A stretch of DNA of 12,698 nucleotides. It comes from Clostridia bacterium (GTDB lineage Bacteria > Bacillota > Clostridia > Christensenellales > CAG-1252). Position 1 is the first letter of the stretch, and every line of letters begins with the position of its first letter. Under the pieces are notes generated by a model. That model made no database searches. It worked only from the letters and a program-made list of their open reading frames with translations, and was not told the origin of the DNA. A program made the translations under genes and the position numbers. Shown one piece after another: positions 7,664-12,698 of the stretch. Where the stretch lies: assembly GCA_017615495.1 (NCBI GenBank), contig JAGAAA010000112.1, positions 1 to 12,698 of the forward strand, read 5' to 3'.

Positions 7664-9181
7664 ATGATCTTAAAAGACTTATTTCTTCCCATCGGGGCGG
7701 ACCTTTCCGCCGTGAAGGCGGCGGCGCTTGCCGCATCCGGCATTAAGGAAAGCAAGGCGCGCACCTTTTTGATTTTGAAGAAGTCCATCGACGCCCGCAA
7801 GAAGGGCGCCATTCGTGAAGTTTACAGCGTGCTGATCTCCGAAAAGGAGGAGGCGCTTCCCTCGTTCGCCGTCCCTAAGGCTAAGGACGGGGCGTACCGT
7901 CCCGTCGTCGTCGGGTTTGGACCCGCGGGCATTTTTGCCGCCTACGTTCTTGCGCTTGCGGGGCTTCGCCCCATCGTGTTGGAACGCGGACTTTCCATTG
8001 AAGAAAGGCAGGCAAAAGTGGACGCGCTTTGGCAAAAGGGCGTTTTGGACAGCAAGACCAACGCGGAATACGGCGAAGGGGGCGCGGGCGCTTTTTCGGA
8101 CGGAAAGCTAAACAGCGGAATCAAGGAAAAGGAGCTCTCCCGTTTCGTTTTGGAAACCTTCGTCAAATTCGGCGCGCCGGAGGACATCCTTTACCTCAAC
8201 AAGCCGCACGTCGGCACCGATCGCTTGCGCGAAACCATCCGCAACATTAGGGAAGAGATCGTCCGCCTCGGCGGCGAAGTTAAGTTCAACGCGCAGGTCA
8301 CGGATATCGCTTGCACGGAAAAGAAAGTGACGCTTGCGGCGGACAAAGAGTATTTGACCGACTGCGTGGTCCTTGCCATAGGGCATTCCGCCCGCGATAC
8401 CTACGAAACCCTTCTTGCGCGCGGGTTTATGATGCAAAGCAAGCCCTTTGCGGTGGGCGTCAGGATCGAGCAACTGCAGGAAGAGATCAACAAGGCGATG
8501 TACGGCGAAAAGTTTGACCCACGCCTTCCTCCTGCGGATTACAAGGTCGTGGAGCATACGCCCCTCGGCGGTGTTTACAGCTTTTGTATGTGCCCGGGCG
8601 GGTACGTCGTTTGCGCGTCAAGCGAAGAGGACGGCGTGGTCACCAACGGTATGAGTTACCATGCGCGCGATGGCAAAAACGCAAACGCGGCGCTCCTCGT
8701 GGGCGTGGATGAAAACGATTTCGGCGGCGGCGTGCTCGCAGGCGTTAAGTATCAGCGTGATATGGAACAAAAGGCTTTTCTCGCGGCTGGCGGCGGCTTT
8801 CGCGCTCCCGCGCAACGCGTGGGCGACTTTTTAAAGAAGCAAAAGGGCTCTCTTGAAGGCAGGGTGAATCCCACCTATCTTCCCGGCGTTACGCCTTGCG
8901 ACCTCAATGAGGTCTTGCCGCAAAAAATAGGCGGGGCGCTTCGCGCGGCTTTGCCCGTCTTGGATAAACGCATCAAGGGCTTTGCCGCGGATGACAACCT
9001 TTTGACGGGCGTGGAAACGCGCAGTTCTTCCCCCGTGCGCGTGCTGCGCGGGGAGGATTACAAGAGCCTTTCGCATCCGATGGTGTATCCCTGTGGGGAG
9101 GGGTGCGGGTATGCGGGCGGCATAATGTCTGCCGCAGTGGACGGCATCAAGATCGCCCTTGCAATCATCAAGGGCGAATAA
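7664..9181 (+). CDS. COG2509-type FAD-dependent dehydrogenase
   Basis: This is a 505-residue flavoprotein of the uncharacterised COG2509 family; its substrate is unknown. Residues 1-about 75 form the family's N-terminal extension (ILKDLFLPIGADLS, then a K-rich strand-helix region). The FAD-binding Rossmann motif VVVGFGPAG has its GxGxxG at 84-89, followed by the acidic end of strand two (VLERG). Also visible are the YGEGGAGAFSDGKLNSG loop, VVLAIGHSARDT and FAVGVRIEQLQ, and near the C-terminus SSSPVR, YPCGEGCGYAGG and a closing DGIKIALAI helix that contacts FAD in related proteins. The frame is open from 7529 inside tmk, but the ATG at 7664 has GGGAGGGAAGG just upstream and matches the family N-terminus. 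The upstream hairpin may attenuate its expression. Cytoplasmic; no membrane segment or signal peptide is seen. Confidence 0.92.
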   Translation: MILKDLFLPIGADLSAVKAAALAASGIKESKARTFLILKKSIDARKKGAIREVYSVLISEKEEALPSFAVPKAKDGAYRPVVVGFGPAGIFAAYVLALAGLRPIVLERGLSIEERQAKVDALWQKGVLDSKTNAEYGEGGAGAFSDGKLNSGIKEKELSRFVLETFVKFGAPEDILYLNKPHVGTDRLRETIRNIREEIVRLGGEVKFNAQVTDIACTEKKVTLAADKEYLTDCVVLAIGHSARDTYETLLARGFMMQSKPFAVGVRIEQLQEEINKAMYGEKFDPRLPPADYKVVEHTPLGGVYSFCMCPGGYVVCASSEEDGVVTNGMSYHARDGKNANAALLVGVDENDFGGGVLAGVKYQRDMEQKAFLAAGGGFRAPAQRVGDFLKKQKGSLEGRVNPTYLPGVTPCDLNEVLPQKIGGALRAALPVLDKRIKGFAADDNLLTGVETRSSSPVRVLRGEDYKSLSHPMVYPCGEGCGYAGGIMSAAVDGIKIALAIIKGE

Positions 9182-9240
9182 CGGCGCATCTGCTTTGTTT
9201 CTGCCATCGCGTTAGCGAAATCACGTACGAGAAGTACGCT

Positions 9241-9292
9241 CCCGCCAACACCCCAAAGAATGAAATAATTCTTCGGGGACCCCAACGGCGGG
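9241..9292 (+). repeat. Long hairpin inside the left repeat copy
   Basis: CCCGCC (9241-9246) pairs with GGCGGG (9287-9292), enclosing a second stem in which CCCC plus AAGAAT pairs with ATTCTT plus GGGG around a short A/T-rich loop. This hairpin sits where the right copy has a much shorter segment, so it is the variable part of the repeat. Confidence 0.75.
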
Positions 9293-9381
9293 AATGCCTT
9301 GCCGAGCCTCGCATCTGCGAGCCCTTCTTCGCCCTTGATGGTGGAATATAAAAAGCCCTCAACGAGGTGTTATATCCATAT

Positions 9382-9408
9382 AAAAAGGTCCCGAGCAGGG
9401 ACCTTTTT
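9382..9408. terminator. Bidirectional intrinsic terminator between converging genes
   Basis: A perfect 11-bp stem AAAAAGGTCCC (9382-9392) / GGGACCTTTTT (9398-9408) with a GAGCA loop is followed by T residues on the + strand and has a matching T run on the - strand. It would end transcripts from both the flavoprotein gene and the YhhN-family gene. It lies between the two repeat copies. Confidence 0.93.
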
Positions 9409-9474
9409 TTATCTATCCATTTTAAATACAGCCTAGCGAACGCACAGGAGGGTTGCAGGTGCGAGGCTCTACGA

Positions 9475-9519
9475 AAAACCGCGCAGGCGCGTACTTCTTG
9501 TACGTAACTGCGCGGTTTT
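9475..9519 (-). repeat. Large hairpin of the right repeat copy, terminator-like on - strand
   Basis: A perfect 12-bp stem (AAAACCGCGCAG, 9475-9486, with CTGCGCGGTTTT, 9508-9519) encloses an inner stem CGTAC-TTCTT-GTACG (9490-9504). Read on the - strand the stem is followed by a short T run, so it could act as a first terminator 42 nt beyond the YhhN-family gene. The inner stem is the conserved middle block of the repeat. Confidence 0.85.
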
Positions 9520-9560
9520 GATGTAAGTAACAAAGCAGATGCGCCCTATTGCGCGTTCGC

Positions 9561-10289
9561 TTATAATTTCATGTTGATGTAATAGACAGAGAGCGCAATG
9601 AGGAACTGCGCTGCGTAATACAAAACGTGATTGACCACGATCAACACTCTGCTGTCGTTGCCGTCGAAGTAGATCATCGAAAGCACGAGGTCGGAGAGAA
9701 GGAAGAGCGCCGCGCCGATGATCAACAAAAGGATGGGCAGGGAGAAGCCGGTGATGATGCCGCCCGCAACCGCGCAAGCAAGGAAGAGGGTCAAGAGCAG
9801 GGCGTAAACGATGGAGGGGATCAGGAACTTGCCGAATTGCATCTTCAGGCAGAAGAGGCTGACGGCAAAGATCGCGGCGGTGGCGCCGACGGCGATCAAG
9901 ATCGTCCATGCGGAGAAGCCGAAGAAGATGGCTACCGCGGTGATGTAGAGGATGTGTCCAATGCCAAACGCCGCCATACCAAAGTAGGTATAAATGTCGC
10001 TGTGGCGAACGTTGGTGGTTTGGTAAGTGACCTTGAGGTCAAGCGTCAAATCGCCCACCATGCCGCAAGCAAGGCCCAAAATGATGAGACCGATAAAGGT
10101 AAACTTGGGAACGCTGGCGATGCCCGTCACGATATAGTTGTTTACGGCGCCGGAAATCGCGGTCGCAACGAAAAGCAAGCTGGTGACGGTTTTAAGCGCC
10201 GCGGGGAGCATGCCGCCTTCCTTGGTGCGGAAAAGAAGGAAGAGGGTAAGGAAAAGCCCGCCAAGGACCAAAAGGATGTAAGTAAGCAT
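9561..10289 (-). CDS. YhhN-family (TMEM86/lysoplasmalogenase-like) membrane protein
   Basis: This 242-residue protein is almost entirely hydrophobic, with about eight membrane helices (near 3-20, 34-50, 63-82, 102-122, 125-146, 153-176, 182-200 and 217-237). The layout matches the YhhN/TMEM86 family, whose animal member hydrolyses the vinyl-ether bond of lysoplasmalogens. The two family acids appear as GDLTLD (D80) and LLSDLVL (D200), with GMAAFGIGHILY (104-115) between and YYAAQFLIALS near the end. Plasmalogens occur in many anaerobic Clostridia, so such an activity would make sense, but enzymatic function here is inferred only from family membership. The ATG has AGGAGG 8 nt upstream. It begins 21 nt after the InlB-repeat protein gene and is cotranscribed with it by position; no promoter is visible in the gap. 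Confidence 0.87.
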   Translation of the reverse strand: MLTYILLVLGGLFLTLFLLFRTKEGGMLPAALKTVTSLLFVATAISGAVNNYIVTGIASVPKFTFIGLIILGLACGMVGDLTLDLKVTYQTTNVRHSDIYTYFGMAAFGIGHILYITAVAIFFGFSAWTILIAVGATAAIFAVSLFCLKMQFGKFLIPSIVYALLLTLFLACAVAGGIITGFSLPILLLIIGAALFLLSDLVLSMIYFDGNDSRVLIVVNHVLYYAAQFLIALSVYYINMKL

Positions 10290-10310
10290 AGATGTTTCCT
10301 CCTAAGAAGT

Positions 10311-12011
10311 TTATCTCAATTTTACGGTGATCGCGGGACGCACGCCGATCGCGGCGCAATCCACGCTGTAAGTGCCGACGGTGCCGATGGCGCTCGTGAC
10401 GGACGCTCTGGCTTCAAAGTCGCCTGCGGAGCGCAACCACCAGTGCGCGGCGTCGTGTTCGTTGCCGCCGTTCAAGCTGGCGTAAACGCCCATCGCTTTT
10501 GCGTAGTCGGTGGCTTTGCCTATCTTGCGGGCGTCTTCGTTGATGGTCCAATGGTTCCACCCGTAAGTTCTGTTTGCCGTATCGGCGTAGCTCAAAAGGA
10601 ACACTTGGTCGGTGCAGGGCTTGCCGTTGGCGTAGCGAGAGAAGTGGGCGGTGTTTTCACCGGTATCGATGGTGGTGGAAACGATGAACTGACGTTCGCC
10701 CGCCATAAACGCTTCGTTGAAGAATTCGCCGTTTAAGAAGCTACGGATGTCGCTGTATTCCCAATTGTTTGCGTAAACGGTGCTGCCTCCGAAGGAACGC
10801 ACGGTGCGATCCGAACGGAAAACTCCTGCGGAAAGCACGTCTTCCGAAAGGAGCAAAAGCTCCGTCCCCGGTTTGGTGACGTCGCCGGAAAGAACGCGCC
10901 ATTGGATGGGTTCGACAATGAAGAAGTAATCGGTGTCTCGCTTGACTTCCTCGGTGTTGCTGAAGTTGGCGCGGTAGGTGCCGGCTTCGTTTTGATAGGG
11001 GTTAGCGGTCGCCTTTGCGTAGAGGGTGTTTTGATAGGTGTAAAACCCGGTGCGCGGGTCGGCGACCAACTCGCCGTTTGCGATCTTGGTCTTAAGCTCC
11101 GCCACGGTGCGCTGGTCTTCCAAAATGTGCTGCGGGTATCTGCCGAGGTCAACGTAGGTGTAGTCGCCCCTCTTGTAGGTGGAATAATAGATCGCCCCGC
11201 GAGAAAGGTCCCAACGAGCGTGGATGGTGACGTCCTTTTTGGTGGAGGCGGAGATCCTGTCGATCTTGTTGCCGTCGTCGTCATACCAACCGAGGAAATA
11301 GTAACTGCCGCCGGTCAAGGCGCCCGCTTCCATTTCGTACCAAATGGGGTTTTCGAGAATGACGTCGTTGTATTGGGTGTAAGTTGCGGGGTTGTCGGGG
11401 CTGTTGGAGACCGCAGGGTCGCCAAGCTCGTAAGTGATAAAATAAGAGGGAGCCCACTTTGCGTACAAAATGACGTTCTCCGCCGTGCCGGTGGGGATGT
11501 AATCCTTTGCAACTTGCGTGAAGGCGGCGTCCTTAAACCAACCGAGGAAGGTAAAGCCTTCTTTGGTGGGGGGGTCCAAAAAGATGGTTTCGCTCTTAAC
11601 GTTGACGGAAGTGGGGTAGACGGTGAGGTTGTCGTCACTGTTGAGGTTCAAGATGATATCCCATTCCGTAATTTTCCAATTTGCGGTGAGGGTGATGTCG
11701 GATTCCGGCACGGTCAAACGGTGCGTGGGCTCCTCGCTGGCGATAGAGCCGTCGGCATTCGTCCAATTCATAAAAGTGTAGCCGGGGTTTGCTTGCGCGC
11801 GGATGGTGGTGGTGGAACCGCTGGAACTTCTGCCTCCGCCAAACAGGTGGCCCGCTTCTTCGTTGGAGTTGACCAATTTGACGACGCTTGCGTCCATAAT
11901 GATCGCCGCGGTGATGAGCCCGGCAAGCACAGCAAGACCGATTGCGATGTAAATCAACAATTTTTTGCCTTTTTTGCTTTTGAAAAACTCTTTGATCTTG
12001 CTTGTTTCCAT
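10311..12011 (-). CDS. Type II membrane surface protein with InlB-like repeats and DUF6273
   Basis: This 566-residue protein has a short lysine-rich cytoplasmic N-terminus, one membrane anchor (about 18-39) and a large outer part. Residues about 68-112 form a divergent bacterial repeat (GYTFMNWTNADGS, then ITLTANW). Two InlB B-repeat-like units follow (about 117-186, GFTFLGWFKD then ILYAKWA; about 190-267, YYFLGWYDD then VTIHARW). Residues about 280-565 resemble DUF6273: IQWRVLSG, LLLLSEDVL, WEYSDIRSFLNGEFF, VFLLSYAD, HWWLRSAG and AIGVRPAITVKL. No LPXTG sorting signal or catalytic motif is seen, so it should stay anchored by its N-terminal helix; adhesion or sensing is a guess. The frame is open to 12053, but the ATG at 12011 is preferred for its AAGGAG 7 nt upstream. 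It is the first gene of its operon, with a promoter at 12067-12096. Confidence 0.9.
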   Translation of the reverse strand: METSKIKEFFKSKKGKKLLIYIAIGLAVLAGLITAAIIMDASVVKLVNSNEEAGHLFGGGRSSSGSTTTIRAQANPGYTFMNWTNADGSIASEEPTHRLTVPESDITLTANWKITEWDIILNLNSDDNLTVYPTSVNVKSETIFLDPPTKEGFTFLGWFKDAAFTQVAKDYIPTGTAENVILYAKWAPSYFITYELGDPAVSNSPDNPATYTQYNDVILENPIWYEMEAGALTGGSYYFLGWYDDDGNKIDRISASTKKDVTIHARWDLSRGAIYYSTYKRGDYTYVDLGRYPQHILEDQRTVAELKTKIANGELVADPRTGFYTYQNTLYAKATANPYQNEAGTYRANFSNTEEVKRDTDYFFIVEPIQWRVLSGDVTKPGTELLLLSEDVLSAGVFRSDRTVRSFGGSTVYANNWEYSDIRSFLNGEFFNEAFMAGERQFIVSTTIDTGENTAHFSRYANGKPCTDQVFLLSYADTANRTYGWNHWTINEDARKIGKATDYAKAMGVYASLNGGNEHDAAHWWLRSAGDFEARASVTSAIGTVGTYSVDCAAIGVRPAITVKLR

Positions 12012-12037
12012 CCGATCGCTCCTTATGGCGGTAGCCC

Positions 12038-12053
12038 GTGCGTACGCGCGCAC
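12038..12053. promoter_or_regulatory. Imperfect palindrome in the 5' leader of the InlB-repeat gene
   Basis: GTGCG (12038-12042) and CGCAC (12049-12053) flank six bases, just downstream of the predicted start point of the - strand promoter. It could be an operator or a leader hairpin; no regulator gene is seen nearby. Confidence 0.45.
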
Positions 12054-12066
12054 TTCAATAGATAAT

Positions 12067-12096
12067 ACTATATCATACGCGCGCGCATTTTGTCAA
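12067..12096 (-). promoter_or_regulatory. Promoter of the InlB-repeat/YhhN operon
   Basis: On the - strand, TTGACA (12096-12091) and TATAGT (12072-12067) are separated by 18 nt, giving a start point near 12060 and a leader of about 49 nt. The spacer includes a 15-bp run of strictly alternating purine and pyrimidine (12074-12088), mostly CG steps. Confidence 0.8.
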
Positions 12097-12219
12097 TAGC
12101 GGCGGGGAAATAGAAGACGCCGTCTCGTCTTTTTGCGTCCCGAAAGGGCAGAAAAAGGCGAATTGTTTCCAAAACACAGAATTATTAAGGAAAATTATTT
12201 TAAGAAAATGTCTTTGTAT

Positions 12220-12248
12220 TTGACAAGATTTTCCTCTTATTTTATAAT
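12220..12248 (+). promoter_or_regulatory. Perfect-consensus promoter of rpsJ / S10 operon
   Basis: TTGACA (12220-12225), a 17-nt spacer and TATAAT (12243-12248) match the SigA consensus exactly, with an A/T-rich upstream stretch (12161-12219) that may serve as an UP element. This fits a strong ribosomal-protein promoter. Transcription would begin near 12255. Confidence 0.92.
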
Positions 12249-12251
12249 GAA

Positions 12252-12452
12252 CAAGCATTGCTTGGAGAATGCTCCGCATACGGATGATGCGCAAGGTTAC
12301 CCAATCCGGGGCTAATTTGCGCGGACCAGTCTGATCGATCGGGCGCTAACTCGTAAAAACGGCAGGAATATCCTGCCTTAAATTTACAGGGAGCAGGAAA
12401 CACACGGCAGCGCGGTATAAAAAAGAGTTAGAGATAACAGGAGGAAACAAAA
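12252..12452 (+). promoter_or_regulatory. Structured leader of rpsJ, candidate autoregulatory region
   Basis: About 200 nt lie between the predicted start point and the rpsJ ATG. Several short pairings are visible: CAAGC-ATT-GCTTG (12252-12264), competing with GGAG/CTCC (12264-12275); TCCG/CGGA (12273-12284); GCGCAA/TTGCGC (12289-12294 and 12317-12322); and a 7-bp hairpin GGCAGGA/TCCTGCC (12361-12377) followed by TTAAATTT. The mutually exclusive pairs suggest a switchable leader. S10 operons are autoregulated through their leader in gammaproteobacteria (by L4); whether that applies here is unknown. The last part holds the AGGAGG of rpsJ (12440-12445). Confidence 0.5.
12361..12382 (+). terminator. 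Weak terminator-like hairpin in the rpsJ leader
   Basis: A 7-bp stem GGCAGGA/TCCTGCC with a three-base loop is followed by TTAAATTT, a poor U-tract. It could be an attenuator within the leader, or just a structural hairpin. Confidence 0.4.
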
Positions 12453-12698
12453 ATGGCAGGACAGACAATCAGGATCAAATTGAAATCTTACGATCATGAG
12501 CTCGTGGACAGCGTCGCGAAGAACATCGTTGACGTTATCACCAAGAACGGCGCCAAAATTTCTGGCCCGATCCCCCTTCCCACCGAGCGTGAGATCGTGA
12601 CGATCCTTCGTGCGACGCACAAGTATAAGGATTCGCGCGAACAATTCGAGATGAGGACGCACAAGCGCCTTATCGATATCTACAATCCCACGGCAACC
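12453..12698 (+). CDS. rpsJ: 30S ribosomal protein S10, 3' truncated
   Basis: S10 is a protein of the head of the 30S subunit and, as NusE, also a transcription antitermination factor. The 82 residues present, of about 102 in the family, begin MAGQTIRIKLKSYDHELVD and continue with GPIPLPTEREI, ILRATHKYKDSREQFEMRTHKR and LIDIYNPT, the universally conserved S10 core. The window ends inside the gene. The ATG at 12453 has AGGAGG at 12440-12445, 7 nt upstream. It is normally the first gene of the S10-spc ribosomal protein operon (rpsJ-rplC-rplD and on), and the consensus promoter and long leader here fit that position. Confidence 0.98.
   Translation, partial: MAGQTIRIKLKSYDHELVDSVAKNIVDVITKNGAKISGPIPLPTEREIVTILRATHKYKDSREQFEMRTHKRLIDIYNPTAT

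Larger units (their letters stand above)
9182..9560. repeat. Intergenic region with two inverted copies of a structured repeat
   Basis: No credible gene lies in this 379-base gap between converging genes. Its outer ends are a perfect 17-bp inverted repeat, GGCGCATCTGCTTTGTT at 9183-9199 and its complement at 9529-9545, extending to 23 of 26 positions. Each arm then carries, 40 nt inward, the block ACGTAC-N-AGAAGTACGC (9223-9239; complement 9489-9505; 16 of 17 identical), and further in GAGCCTCGCA-Y-CTGC (9304-9318; complement 9455-9469; 14 of 15 identical). The left copy has a longer insert between blocks two and three. No clear target-site duplication is seen. It may be a MITE-like or REP/BIME-like family; whether other copies exist cannot be seen here. 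Confidence 0.85.

Noticed and set aside
9168..9533. 121-codon open frame on the - strand across the repeat region
   Set aside because: It runs through the bidirectional terminator and both repeat copies, overlaps the end of the flavoprotein gene, has no convincing RBS, and its translation has a random, R/S-rich make-up; its openness follows from the repeats.
9183..9545. Insertion sequence or transposon
   Set aside because: No transposase-like frame lies between the inverted ends and no target-site duplication is seen, so only a non-autonomous repeat can be claimed.
9627..10736. 369-codon + strand frame, and a similar 387-codon frame at 10902-12065
   Set aside because: Both are antisense to the YhhN-family and InlB-repeat genes, whose products have clear domains. 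The long open antisense frames reflect codon bias.
12115..12125. AGACG-C-CGTCT inverted repeat followed by CGTCTTTTT as a terminator
   Set aside because: A one-base loop cannot form a hairpin, and there is no gene upstream on the + strand for it to terminate.
12133..12315. 60-codon + strand frame over the rpsJ promoter
   Set aside because: It spans the consensus -35 and -10 boxes, and its last usable ATG (12247) overlaps the -10 itself, so it would not be transcribed.
12269..12334. A 21-codon leader peptide in the rpsJ leader (M-L-R-I-R-M-M-R...)
   Set aside because: The only Shine-Dalgarno-like GGAG lies 1 nt before the ATG, too close to work, and the next ATGs at 12284 and 12287 have none. 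The codons show no amino-acid run typical of an attenuation peptide.

Overview
The window looks like a chromosomal housekeeping region of a member of the Bacillota, most likely an uncultured gut-type Clostridia. This rests on strong AGGAGG-type ribosome binding sites, a B12-dependent methionine synthase with a detached reactivation domain, an InlB-repeat/DUF6273 surface protein, a COG2509 flavoprotein, and moderately GC-rich genes between AT-rich consensus promoters. No phage, IS element, CRISPR array, tRNA or rRNA was seen.

Layout. Positions 2-1174 (+) hold the 3' part of glutamyl-tRNA synthetase, closed by a bidirectional terminator near 1189-1213. Positions 1222-5567 (-) hold a methionine/one-carbon operon read right to left: metF, a free-standing MetH reactivation-domain protein, metH without that domain, and an AT-rich two-TM protein of unknown function. 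The operon starts at a clear promoter (5603-5632) with a leader of only about 30 nt. A divergent promoter (5660-5687) drives a second unit on the + strand: an acidic, low-complexity membrane protein, thymidylate kinase, and, after a terminator-like hairpin, a COG2509 FAD-dependent dehydrogenase ending at 9181.

Positions 9182-9560 are non-coding and lie between converging genes. They contain a bidirectional terminator and two inverted copies of a structured repeat that share three conserved blocks, with 17-bp perfect outer ends. Positions 9561-12011 (-) hold a two-gene unit: an InlB-repeat/DUF6273 type II membrane protein and a YhhN-family (lysoplasmalogenase-like) membrane protein. Its promoter (12067-12096) is back to back with a perfect-consensus promoter (12220-12248). 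That promoter drives rpsJ (ribosomal protein S10), the usual first gene of the S10 operon, through a structured leader of about 200 nt. rpsJ is cut by the window end.

How the genes work together: MetF makes 5-methyl-THF, MetH transfers the methyl group to homocysteine through cobalamin, and the small partner protein probably allows AdoMet-dependent reactivation of oxidised cobalamin. Tmk and GltX are ordinary nucleotide and translation genes. The strongest candidates for undescribed biology are the paired structured repeat at 9183-9545, the S10 leader, and the palindromes placed inside or next to two promoters. No complete novel multi-gene system could be supported.
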